The notes beneath the pieces were generated by a model. That model was not told where the DNA came from, searched no databases, and saw nothing but the letters and a program-made list of their open reading frames with translations. A DNA stretch of 64,000 nucleotides, from NCBI GenBank assembly GCA_036172665.1, contig CM069877.1, forward strand, positions 19,493,001 to 19,557,000. Direction: 5' to 3'. Source of the DNA: Prosopocoilus inquinatus. Taxonomy: Eukaryota > Arthropoda > Insecta > Coleoptera > Lucanidae. The position numbers were made by a program, and so were the translations under genes. Numbering within the stretch: the stretch's first letter is position 1; every line of letters starts with the position of its first letter. Positions 25,817 through 33,318 of this stretch are shown in pieces.

Positions 25817-28800
25817 ATTCAAAGGGGAAGTCCGTAAACTTTTAAATGAGTTGCCTGAATCTCCCTGTACAAAATGGCAATTTGTACTTCCTCGAGCTGG
25901 GACTTTTCTGCGGAGGCTCGAAAAAATTGAGAATTTTTTTTTTTAATTTAGTTCTTGTTGTTTTTACCTTTATTCCGGACAACTCGTATTTTAGTTTAAA
26001 ATCATGTTACCTTTTTGTTTCTCTTGACGACTTATTCCTCTTGACAACTTGTTTATCTACTTTTTTTCACTCCTGAAGAAGCTATTAATCAACGTTGAGT
26101 GTTTTTCCCTTCATAATTCTGTCCAGTTCAAGATTAAAAAAAAAACTTTTTAACTTACAATTTTCATCGAACAAGAATCAGTTTCATTTATCAATATCTT
26201 ACAAACTCTTAAATAAAACTTCCGAAATTTTTGCTTATTGCTTATTCGTTACGCGTGCTTTCGAAATACGCAAATAATAAAAATAAAACTGAGTCGACTC
26301 ACGTACACTTTAACTCGTTTGAATTTCTTTTCAATCTTGTAGGGGCTGTCTCTAAATTCCGTGGACATGGCTTAACCACAGATTCCTGAGATCAAAATAA
26401 GACAATTTAACCAAACCTATCTATACCCATAATGGTCTCATTAAGCCGGTATTCTTCATTAAAGTTCTTGAAGAGAAAGTTAATTTTTCTTATAACAAAG
26501 GAACGCCCGAACCGATGTGGATGAAATTTGGTTTGTGGTTCCACAAAAAGGTAAATCACATTTACAGGTGGTACTAGTTACTTGCAGTTAACCGCTAGTG
26601 TCAGAAACAGGGTTTCTGCAACACATATCTTGCACTCGATAGGAGAGTTTTTCGTGTCTTTGTAATTTTTTATATTTTTTTGCGGTTTAGTCACAAAATT
26701 AGAAAATCTAAATTTATTTTCGGAAAGAGTTATTCATTATTAACCTTATGTGTATATTTGGCAACTTTGCTGTCTCTCACGGTTTTGTCAAAAAAAAAAA
26801 ATCTAAAATACTAAAATGTCTTATTTTTAAAAATTCAGAATTTCAAGTTAGCAGCACACACACACACAGTACACAGAAAAACAAATGTCTAATATAGTTT
26901 ACTAATTAATGACTTTTTCTCAAAATAAATAAATTAAGCAGTTGGGCAGTAAATAATACCTGTTTTCAAAAAAAAATGCTGCAGTAACTTACATTTTTTT
27001 GTTTTGTGACTAAACCGTAAGAAGTTACAAAAGTTACAAAGACACGAAAAAGTTTCCTATCGAATGCTTCTTTTTAAAAGTTTATTAACTACAGTTATCT
27101 TCCTAACCTCAAAAAAGTTATAGTAAGACATGTGTTGTGGGAACCCTGTTTATTACACTAGAAGTTCACTGCGAGTAATTAAAACGACCAGTAAATGTGG
27201 CTTACCTTCTTGTGGAACCCCATACCAAATTTGATCTAAGTTCGTTCAGGCGTTCCTTTGTTGTAAGAAAAATTAACTTATTCTTCTTTTTCTTCAAGAA
27301 CTTTGAAGAAGAATATCGGCTTAAGCAAACCATTAAGGATATAGGTAAGTTTGGTTAAATGTCTTATTTTGAGCCTAGGAATCTGTGGTTAAGCCTTGTC
27401 CACGGAACTTAGAGACACCCAATATACTTTAGCTTTCGACGGTAGAAAATACCGCGGCACTCGGTAGACAGCCTGCAAAATTATGTATTATCCTGTAGAA
27501 TAATCCATTTCTCTTGTTTAGTTTCCCTTGATGACTTGTTTAATAATCTTGACAAATTATTTTTTGGTTTTCGTTGAAAACACGTTTCTTTTTTCTAACT
27601 TTCCTTGACAACTTTTTTACTTATAATTTTCCTGAAAAACTGTCAAACACACAGCGAAATATCGTCATTTCTCAATTTTTCCAAGTGTCCGCACAAAGGT
27701 AATTAATTACACCTGGGTATATTTTATAATAATTTTCATTGGATAAGATAGTGCTTCAATGGCTTATTATTGAAACGTTGAAGCCGAGTTTATTTTTAGG
27801 CATTTTGCGTTGGCGTTAAAATTCTACACGATTCTGTTAGCTCAATTTAAATGTGGGTAGAAAGCCCCGGAAACTTTTGGATTCAAAAAGAATTCTTGCA
27901 AATTTAGAGTTGTGTCGTTCTCGAACGAATCGTTCATTTTGTTAAAACGAACGACTTAAAAGATTCGTTCTTAAAAAAACACTCCCGAACGAACGAATCG
28001 GTGAACTACATGAACGAGTTGAACAAAAGAATGGATCGGACCGCTCGTTGTACCTATTATATCTATTCTAAACAACAACTTGCTTACATTGACGTATTTT
28101 AAATATTTTTCGTTAAAATGCAAGAGATCAAAAATGCACGTGACGAATAAAACTGAAAGCTAGTGTGAGGATTCGTTCATTTCGTTCATCTAAATCAAAT
28201 GAATCTAAATTGTTCTGAATAATTTATATAATATAATAATAATAATTAGTTCGAAAAGATTCGTTTGCTCGCGAACGACTTTGTAACGAATAAAATGTGT
28301 GAATCTTTTATTTTTATTGTTTTATATTTATATTAGAACTTGTCCAAAAATGAAAGAATTTGACAAACCGCACTTAAACCTATACAGTGTGTCTCCGGAT
28401 TAAGTTCGCGATACGTGTAATGGACCAAAAAAATTTGAATTCAGGTTTGATGTTTTGCAGTTCAGGTCTGCATGGTGCGAAATAAGTTTGGGCCAAATTT
28501 GAGTCGAAGGTCTGAAGGTGGCGGAAAAATCTGTGCAAACAAAGCGTCTTTTGAATTTAGAAGAAAATTTTAGTGAGACAAAATGATTGTCATTTGAAGT
28601 TAGGCAGATATACCTAATTCCAACATCCTAGAAAAAAAAATGATTGATTGAAAATTAATATTTCAGTAGAGTTGTAAGACGTTAACGCCATCAGGTGGTA
28701 ATATAGGTGGAGTATTATTTGAATAATAATATTTTATGTGTATTTTGGTCAATAAATGTGCGATTTCGTGAACATTTTACAACTTAATTGAAATAATATT

Positions 28801-31566
28801 TATATTAATTAGTAATTTTCAGTAATTCATTTTTTCTTTCTAGGATGTTGAAATTTGATATATCTCCGTAACTTCGAGCGCGAAACATTTTATCTTATTA
28901 AAATTTTTTCCTCAATTCAAAAGAAAGGTCGCTTTACCTACACAGATTTTAATTCTTTTTGTGCTAATTCCGCCATCTTGAAAAATTTCAACGTCATATC
29001 CATTTCGAGTCGAGCAGATCTGAACTGGAAACATGAAGTCTTAAATAGAAAAATTTTTGGTCTATTATACGTAACGAAAGGTCAATCCGGGGGCACACTG
29101 CATACACAATCTGAAGACAATTGATAACTTCAACGCGAATAGGAATTGACTTAGGCGGAAAAAAAATCCGTTTTCAACGCCGCAGCAAATCTAGCAATTA
29201 ACCCGGCCTAACTCTTGATAACAGAGTTTTTTTTCTCTATTTAGTCGTGCACGCAATGCGTTATTAAATGGTGACACCAAACACTATGATTGGGATCATG
29301 GTTATACATGTCATCAGCTAGGATCAGGAGCAATATTAATTCAGTTAGGTAATGTATACTTTCATTTTCTTTCACGATTGTTTTTCATAAATATTGTCAT
29401 TGTATTAAGCATTCACTCTTTTATCTCGTCAGAGTAGGCGAGTTAGGGTGAAATTTTTGTTGGCATCACAATGAAATATAGACGTCAGATGAAATGATTG
29501 TGTTTATTTTGAATTTCAATTTTATGATTTTAGTACATTGACACCACTTGCACTGCAGTACCGGGTAGGTACCCTTATATATGCCAGGGTACCTTTTCGT
29601 ATATGTCAGTATAGTCAAATTATTGGTATGGAATTGTCACAATATTTTTCTTGTCAGATTCTGGCGTCTATCAAAATTCATGTAAAAAACCTAAGGTAAC
29701 CAGAATACGGCCTGCTCTGACGAGAAAAAAGAGTGAATCCTTACTATAATACTATAATAATTCACTCGATTTATCTGATAGGAGCTAAATAGGTTTTCAG
29801 ACAAGCAGAAATTATTTCCGTAAAAAGTTTTTCGAAAAATCAAAAATAAAGATTTTTCCCATTTGATGCCGACTTTTTGGCGATCACTGTTTATTCACCA
29901 GTAAATAGCGTTTACACGGACACATAAAGCCGGTGTTAATAACTCCGTTTTGAACGTCCTGTTTATGCGAGAAGTTTGACAGACATGGGGTCAAATAATT
30001 AAAACGAAGCAAATGCTTTCATTTAATTTTTTTAAATGCCAAATATAGGGTTACAACTAATCAAAGGGCCACCATGGGGATCCCGTAAGCTATAAGAGAT
30101 ATAAACACAGTTAAATTACAAAAAAGTTGGGCTATTTTGGAGCCTATCAAAATATTTAAAAACATCTTTTCTACCTTCATTCGTTTCTGAAATATCTTCA
30201 AAAAACTGAAAGTTCTAATTTTCGAAAATCTCAAATATCTTATTTATTAAAATAGAATCATGAAATTCGATATTTTAATGTTAAATTCTATAAACAATCT
30301 AATAGAGTCCAAAGAAATAGGTTAGAATTAACGGTTTCGCAGATACGACTGTCAACTGTTTTTTTTTCTTATGGACGCTATCTCGGGTATTCATATCACA
30401 TGATACAAAAACAAAATCCGACCATACGACACACTTATGCCTTTGTTTTAGAACAAGATACTACAAAAGATTAAAAAAAAAAATCTAGTAGGCAAATGCA
30501 TGTAAACATTCAGAACTAAAATTATTATTAAATTCATAAATCTTATTCAATTATGGTACTTATTTACATAAAAAAATACTTTTTAACAAAAATTCTTAGT
30601 AATCCAGTATTTTGTTTTAAAACAAAAGCATAAATGTTCATATGGTCGTATCGAAAAATTATTTCTGCATCACATGCTATGAATATCTAAGGTAGCGTCC
30701 ATAAGAAAAGAAACAGTTGACAGTCGTATCTACGAAACTCTCAAACCTAACCTACTTCTTCGAACAGCATTAGGTTGTCCATCGAATTTAATATAAAACC
30801 TAACCCAACCTAAAATTTTATGATTCTATCTTAAGAAATAAAGAAGATATTCTTTTCAACTTTTCTGTAATTTAACTATCCTTGTATCTCTTATAGTTTA
30901 CGAGATCTCCATAGTGGCCCTTTAATTAATTGTAACCCTGTATATGGATAAAGTTGAACTTCTAAATTATTGCTTCTCGAACAGTAATAAGTTTTTTACC
31001 TCTTGCGTAAGAAAATACTAATATATAATAAAAGTACCTACAAAAGGGAATATGGATATTACTTAGTTTTGCACAGCATTTAATGATTAAAAAAATTATA
31101 GGACAGCCTTACATTATATCAAGTTTAAGACTTCTTTTATGGGATTGTGATGATCGCAGCTACAGCTACTACATAGAATCATCTGTTAACATCTGGGATT
31201 GGGAAGTGTTAGTGGATCGCACAAGAGAGAGCTGTAAGTCTTGGCAAGTCATACGCTTTGCTCCAAGGCCCGTTGTCTTCATCAGAATAGTCGGAACCCA
31301 TAACACCGCAAACGAGGTGAACGCACATTCAGTTAAAACCATTCATATAACATGTACATATAATACTTCAGGTGTTCCATTGCGTACATTTTGAATGCCC
31401 TTCTCTAGACAAGGAGGATATTGGAAAGTGGCCTTCTTCAACATCAAGCAAGGTCAATGCTCAACCATGTGAAGAACAAAACCCTGCTGCAGAGTCAGTA
31501 CAGCCAACAGAAACCGCAACCGAAGCAGAAGAATTGACGCTCGATATAGAGGAAAATTTAAATTAG
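4548..31566 (+). CDS. BTBD9: BTB/POZ domain-containing protein 9, ten exons, 619 aa
   Basis: The exons 4548-4730, 4795-4930, 4991-5247, 11829-12090, 12146-12365, 12903-13062, 13118-13245, 29245-29348, 31102-31316 and 31372-31566 sum to 1860 nt, that is 619 codons plus TAG, with GT-AG introns throughout. Domains in order are a Ser-rich start, BTB (about 36-140), BACK (about 145-250) and two F5/8 type C (discoidin-like) domains (about 295-425 and 450-565). Each of these last two carries the paired signatures LLWD-D-RSYSYY and IVGTHNT. The length and order match metazoan BTBD9 (about 612 aa in human), a Cul3-type adaptor linked in flies and mammals to sleep and dopamine phenotypes. The start is supported by the adjacent acceptor and by homology beginning soon after. 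No lesion is visible. Introns are 64, 60, 6581, 55, 537, 55, 15999, 1753 and 55 bp. Confidence 0.95.
5370..7660. repeat. Long inverted repeat with roughly 205-bp subunits inside the hAT-like element
   Basis: The left arm (5370-5943) carries two copies of a roughly 205-bp unit marked by CAGAAAAACCTTACAAATAAG (positions near 5641 and 5845). The right arm (7049-7660) carries the same landmarks inverted, including CTTATTTGTAAGG and the segment around TCTACGGATTTAAAATTATTG. The arms are diverged, so this is not a recent palindrome. They flank the younger insertion at 5944-7048. Confidence 0.65.
5944..7048. mobile_element. Tc1/mariner-type nonautonomous element, 1.1 kb
   Basis: The terminal inverted repeats are TACAGGGTGTAATCAAATTA and, at the right, the inverse of TACAGCGTGTAATCAAATAA. 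They are flanked by TA (5942-5943 and 7049-7050). The uninterrupted host repeat near 5735 shows the empty site, which confirms the TA target. It has no transposase. A half copy lies at 45065-45311. Confidence 0.75.
7760..8679. mobile_element. Inverted-repeat element, about 0.92 kb
   Basis: The left end ACAGGTTGTTCTTTCACTG and the right end CACACAGTAAAAGAAC are inverted copies. The interior has no convincing gene. A second copy in the opposite orientation starts at 63501 and runs off the window, which shows that the unit is dispersed. The right terminus of this copy appears shortened by a few bases compared with 63501. Confidence 0.65.
9345..10247 (+). other. BTBD9 intron 3, no element recognised
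   Basis: AT-rich sequence with one GC-rich patch at about 9390-9480, where nested CCCGGGAATTCCCGGG-like palindromes and TTCCTGG repeats occur. The open frames at 9357-9566 (minus) and 9798-10061 (plus) show no motif. Confidence 0.4.
10302..10362 (-). ncRNA. Hammerhead ribozyme (minus strand, one stem-I mismatch)
   Basis: On the minus strand the core CUGAAGA (10348-10342), stem II AGCCC/GGGCU, GAAA and short stem III CAGCUG-UC are all present, with predicted cleavage between plus-strand positions 10313 and 10314. The base two positions before the core is A where other copies have U, giving one A-A mismatch in stem I. Activity is probably reduced but not excluded. Confidence 0.7.
10648..10708 (+). 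ncRNA. Type-I hammerhead ribozyme
   Basis: All invariant residues are present: CUGAAGA at 10662-10668, stem II AGCCC/GGGCU, GAAA, stem III CAGCUG, and U-C with cleavage predicted after C10696. Stem I pairs GUUUCUG with CAGAGGC (two G-U pairs), plus an outer GAGC/GCUC helix. Confidence 0.8.
11588..11735. repeat. Dispersed repeat, also at 29757-29890
   Basis: The two copies share ATTCACTC, CTGATAGG, CAGACAAGCAGAAATTA, AAATCAAAAATAAAGATTTT and TTTGATGCCGACTTTTTGGC in the same order and orientation. Both copies lie in introns of BTBD9. No inverted termini are clear; the family is unknown. Confidence 0.65.
11829..13245 (+). CDS. BTBD9: BTBD9 exons 4-7 (BACK domain and first F5/8C domain)
   Basis: Exon 4 (11829-12090) carries the rest of BACK, including VRLPLM and VVRPAGL. 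Exon 5 (12146-12365) begins inside a Leu codon and enters the first discoidin-like domain (GTPSIINHIRMLLWDRD). Exon 6 (12903-13062) has SYSYYIEVS and IVGTHNTVNK. Exon 7 (13118-13245) has VFHLVAFEAMY and ends inside a Ser codon at GTGAGT. Two of the introns between them are exactly 55 bp. The 537-bp intron (12366-12902) holds no recognised element. Confidence 0.94.
13706..15718. mobile_element. Candidate 2-kb inverted-repeat DNA element in BTBD9 intron 7
   Basis: The left end TAGGGTTTTCCAATTAGCGC continues into GTCAGAACTTTCAAA. The right end is its diverged inverse (CTTATTGGAAAACCCTTTA). A TA precedes the left end. The interior is AT-rich and has no transposase. The assignment to Tc1/mariner rests only on terminal form; a chance pairing of two separate insertions is possible. 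Confidence 0.5.
16324..16468. repeat. Small foldback element, about 145 bp
   Basis: The left end GGGGCGGATTCTGTAATAT and the right end GATATAGAATAGACCCC are imperfect inverses, and internal AAATTTAGAGG/CCTTTAAATTT blocks pair as well. There is no coding capacity. Confidence 0.5.
16760..17215. repeat. Diverged subfamily of the hammerhead repeat, three partial units
   Basis: A minus-strand unit (16760-16950) is followed by a truncated and a fuller plus-strand unit (about 16980-17060 and 17075-17215). The landmarks are those of the main family (AATCAAAAACGATTTGCAACA, CTGAAACAGCTGTACAGA), but with many substitutions. This indicates an older burst or a separate lineage. Confidence 0.7.
16868..16939 (-). 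ncRNA. Diverged hammerhead ribozyme (CUGAUGA core)
   Basis: The minus strand carries the canonical CUGAUGA (16919-16913), stem II AGCCC/GGGCU with loop CAAAUA, GAAA, stem III CAGCUG and U-A at the cleavage site (H17 is A, which the motif tolerates). Stem I pairs GCGUCUG with CAGAAGC, with one mismatch. The plus-strand unit at 17111-17175 has CUGAUAA and G at the cleavage position, so it should be dead. Confidence 0.65.
17233..18324. mobile_element. Long foldback element, 1.09 kb, with arms of about 510 bp
   Basis: The ends are CCGGGTGTCCCGCGCCATGT and its inverse, flanked by TA on both sides. The arms run from 17233 to about 17745 and from about 17808 to 18324, and they pair almost along their whole length around a short spacer. 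Internal landmarks are CTTCCGGTTTCGCCGGAAG and GACTACTATCAG-like blocks. The apparent 88- and 63-residue frames within it are by-products. The TA flanks suggest mobilisation by a Tc1/mariner transposase. Partial relatives lie at 18330-18620, 20575-20965, 25450-25730 and 50890-50990. Confidence 0.8.
18330..18620 (+). repeat. Partial relative of the CCGGAAGT foldback family
   Basis: It contains TTACGGACTTCTCCTTTGAA, CGCTTATACCGGAAGTTGC and TTTTAAATGGAATACCCC. The same blocks appear inverted at 25450-25840, across the LINE, so the two halves may once have been one element or an inverted pair. Confidence 0.55.
18932..19059. repeat. Harbinger-type MITE, 128 bp, near-perfect hairpin
   Basis: The termini are GGCCCGATCTTACCACCTCC and the inverse on the right, flanked by TTA on both sides (18929-18931 and 19060-19062). 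A 3-bp TWA duplication is the signature of PIF/Harbinger elements. The arms pair to the middle through GTTAATATCC. Confidence 0.7.
19148..19275. repeat. Second Harbinger-type MITE, also 128 bp
   Basis: The termini are GGGCCGATCTTTTCATCTCT and its inverse, flanked by TAA on both sides (19145-19147 and 19276-19278). It has the same length as its neighbour at 18932-19059 and shares its GGSCCGATCTT start and CGGTTAA inner block, but it is otherwise diverged. Confidence 0.7.
19785..21288. mobile_element. Nonautonomous hAT element, 1.5 kb
   Basis: The termini are CAGGGTTGG and CCAACCCTG, with a perfect 8-bp duplication GGTTTTAG (19777-19784 and 21289-21296). Both ends are filled with GTTTTAAAC-like short repeats, as expected for subterminal transposase-binding clusters. 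No transposase is encoded. The interior has captured a fragment of the hammerhead repeat (about 20450-20510) and a CCGGAAGT foldback relative (20575-20965). Confidence 0.85.
20575..20965 (+). repeat. Fragment of the CCGGAAGT foldback family inside the hAT
   Basis: The blocks TTGGTTTCGCCGGAAGTAAT, TTTTAAATGGAACATCCTAC and TTGATACCAAATACTTCATA follow the order of the left arm of the 17233-18324 element, with clear divergence. Only one arm is present. Confidence 0.6.
21338..21545 (+). repeat. Direct duplication, two units of roughly 110 bp
   Basis: Both units contain AGATAATTTACCCGACGTGC and CAACTTAAAGAAA, then a variable GAGC-AAGCATCT stretch. The units start near 21345 and 21456. Its role is unknown; it lies just upstream of the LINE remnant. 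Confidence 0.65.
22145..24956 (+). pseudogene. LINE ORF2: endonuclease and reverse transcriptase, broken
   Basis: The endonuclease part (22145-22936) shows HINIRSL, GVCETWLN, GGGVVLFIK, then GDFN near 22579 and SDH near 22780, but it is cut by TAG at 22535-22537. The reverse transcriptase (23039-24956) has a GVDGI region, RPVSILP, SGFRKNHGC, LLDYLKAFD and the catalytic YADD at 24119-24130. A TGA ends the frame after 23953, and another frameshift lies just after YADD, near 24145. A further shift lies at 22936-23039. The C-terminal part (24126-24956) keeps the typical LINE thumb and tail region. The family's usual ORF2 is about 900-1000 residues, which fits the combined span. Confidence 0.85.
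25318..25348 (+). repeat. (TTA)n tail of the LINE
   Basis: An uninterrupted ATT/TTA microsatellite directly follows the AATAAAGACG terminal segment of the LINE, as expected for a 3' tail generated at integration. Confidence 0.7.
25450..25840 (-). repeat. Inverted relative of 18330-18620, split by a microsatellite
   Basis: On the minus strand this follows 18330-18620: the GGACTTCCCCTTTGAA block, the TGCAGTTATAAGTTA block, ACTTCCGG-like and TTTTAAATGGAATACACC. A pure (TTA)n of about 75 bp (25743-25815) interrupts it; this array probably grew from a second LINE-like tail (AATAAAGTCA precedes it). Confidence 0.6.
26341..27422. mobile_element. Long foldback element, about 1.08 kb
   Basis: The left end GGGGCTGTCTCTAAATTCCG pairs with the right end (CGGAACTTAGAGACACCC). 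Inner blocks pair in order: GGCTTAACCACAGATTCC, CAAAGGAACGCC, and AGGAGAGTTTTTCGTGTCTT with its inverse at about 27035-27065. The arms are some 320-400 bp each. TA lies just outside each end. There is no transposase. Confidence 0.7.
27911..28290. repeat. hAT-like nonautonomous element with CGAACGA clusters
   Basis: The left GTTGTGTCGTTCTCGAACGA and the right (CGCGAACGACTTTGTAAC) are imperfect inverses. Between them the hexamer-like CGAACGA/TCGTTC recurs more than a dozen times on both strands, in the manner of clustered hAT transposase-binding sites. The target duplication is not clear. Confidence 0.5.
28382..29102. mobile_element. Foldback element, about 720 bp
   Basis: The left TACAGTGTGTCTCCGGATTA and the right (AATCCGGGGGCACACTGCAT) are inverse. 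Inner pairs include TTTTGAATT/AATTCAAAAG and CCAACATCCTAG with CTAGGATGTTG around the loop. TA is adjacent at both ends. It ends about 140 bp upstream of BTBD9 exon 8. Confidence 0.65.
29245..29348 (+). CDS. BTBD9: BTBD9 exon 8 (start of second F5/8C domain)
   Basis: This 104-bp exon is isolated by 16 kb of intron on the left and 1.75 kb on the right. It encodes RARNALLNGDTKHYDWDHGY, then TCHQLGSGAILIQL. It follows a pyrimidine tract and TTTAG, and it is followed by GTAATG. Phase matches both neighbours: it completes a Ser codon from exon 7 and leaves one base for the Gly codon shared with exon 9. Confidence 0.92.
29411..29738. repeat. MITE, about 328 bp (intact copy of the split one at 57248-60638)
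   Basis: The termini ATTCACTCTTTTATCTCGTC and its inverse are imperfect but clear, and both continue into CAGAGYAGGC. TTAAG precedes the left end. The comparison copy ends GAATGC-TTAA, so a TTAA target (piggyBac-like) is possible. It lies 62 bp after BTBD9 exon 8. Confidence 0.65.
29757..29890. repeat. Second copy of the 11588-11735 repeat
   Basis: It carries the same ordered blocks as the copy in intron 3 (CTGATAGG, CAGACAAGCAGAAATTA, GATGCCGACTTTTTGGCG), with scattered differences. Confidence 0.65.
30046..30942. mobile_element. Foldback element, about 0.9 kb
   Basis: The ends TAGGGTTACAACTAATCAAA and the inverse at 30920-30942 pair. So do TATAAGAGATA/TATCTCTTATA, GTCAACTGTTTTTTTTTCTT/AAGAAAAGAAACAGTTGAC, ATGGACGC/GCGTCCAT and TTTTGTTTTA-rich blocks near the centre. 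The arms therefore span almost the whole element, and TA flanks it. It lies in BTBD9 intron 8. Confidence 0.7.
31102..31566 (+). CDS. BTBD9: BTBD9 exons 9-10 (second F5/8C domain and C-terminus)
   Basis: Exon 9 (31102-31316) encodes QPYIISSLRLLLWDCDDRSY and the IVGTHNTANE motif. After a 55-bp intron, exon 10 (31372-31566) adds VFHCVHFECP and an acidic, Glu/Thr-rich tail that ends at TAG. The tail is poorly conserved in the family, so its exact end is supported by the open frame alone. The nearest downstream AATAAA is about 200 bp away, near 31776. Confidence 0.92.
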
Positions 31567-32550
31567 GATTTTTTTTTAATTTCAACTTAATTCGTAAGCT
31601 TTCAACTGAGATGAATTTATTCGACATCATAGTTTGTGTATTTACCAAAACTTGCATATAGACCTATTACAATTTGTTTTAACTACTTAAATGAAGATCT
31701 CACCGACATAATAGTTGTTCGAGAAAACGTATTTTCTTTACTTTAAAAATTCAATTCAGCAGTAATTCACTAATGAAATAAAATCTGGTAAAGCAAAACA
31801 GATTTTTTATACAATGAAAAAATCTGTGAATGGATTGAAAAGATATATTTTCAGTCCCATTGTTTACAAAAAGAATTGTAGAAATTGGTATTGTTGTACT
31901 CAAAATGATTCACCAATATCATCGAGAGAAAGACATAAACTGGCATGTTAATAACACAGTAAAACACCAAAAAAACAACTCAAATGTCAAAACAATCAAA
32001 TTAGAGAAGTTACTCAAAATACTTACTGTTTTACAAGAACAACAATTGTAATTTCTCAACACAAAATTTATGCAAGCAAGGACGCCGAAAATATACCTCT
32101 TTTGACCCACATTTTATGTCTTGCACGTACGTAATATTTGAAATAATTGCAAATTCTGCATACATGTAATAATATTACGTACAATAGTAACCATTTTTAC
32201 CTCATTTGCATAATTTTTCTTGTCGCTCCATCTAAAAAAAAAAAATTACATTCAGAGCATAAACATCAGTCACTTGTTACATCGTACTTTAATCTACTTA
32301 AATCTTTCAGTAGAAATATGTGCCGATTCGAAAAGCACGTTTCTGCTTCTTGAAGTATGTATCTTTATGTATAATTTTTATTTATATTTTTATTGTTATA
32401 AATTGTTGTATTTTTCTTAATAAACAAAGTAGAAAGTCAAGTATGGTTAAAATTAATAATAAATATTTGAGTCATCAGAGCCCAAGAAAATAAACAAGAG
32501 TTAGTTATTTCAAATTGTTATTATACAGATTGTATATGATTTGCTTGGTC
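31567..32550 (+). other. BTBD9: BTBD9 3' UTR and downstream sequence
   Basis: AT-rich sequence with candidate poly(A) signals at about 31776 (AATAAA) and near 32421 (AATAAA). The short frames at 31860-32051, 32147-32353 and 32220-32420 lack motifs. The exact transcript end cannot be read from sequence. Confidence 0.4.
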
Positions 32551-33318
32551 ACACTTTATGGATCTACTCGATTCACTTCACGTGTCAGTGCGTAACTTGA
32601 AGGTTAAGTACTGGAAGAGCAAAGAGCGGGCAGCAAACAAGCCGATTTTCGGACGAGCGCTCTCCTCTCTTGTATGGCAAAACTGAAGAGCATGAGAGAA
32701 CACAACGTGTGTGTGACAAAGTGCGCGATACTCCACATTCCGTTTGTTTTCCCATACAAAAGGCTCGCAGACGGATCTGTTTTTAGTAATACACATTATA
32801 CGGCATGACGTCCTCTGGGGTATAACTCGATGATGGGTAACGAGTAAGTAAGTCATTTTTAATCACAGCGAAGTTTCACTTTCATTAAAGTTAGCTTCCT
32901 TCCAAGTCAACTTGTGTAATTCATTTCCAAGTGGAATTTGATGAATTGTTAATAAATACGATTCAGGCAGTTTTACTTGCTATACCACGGAAACGTAGAT
33001 CTATTTTTAGTAGTCATACCATCTTGCGTCACAGAACATGACCGAAGCTTCTCGATGGTTCCAGCAAGGACGAGTAAAGTCGAGAAGACAGAGATCTACT
33101 ATAAAAGTCCGCACACGCGCGCCAGTTAGACAGTTAGAAATTGGCAAGCGAAGGGTTCGTACTTCGAATAAATAAAAAGTAAATTTTGTAAAAGTATCAT
33201 TTGATAGACAAGTTTTGCAGCTCATTACTATTGTGCTTTTAATTGTGTAAAGCGACAATTTGTAATCAAAGTATTTTGAAAATTATCGACTATAATTTGT
33301 GAACCCCCAAACAAATTT

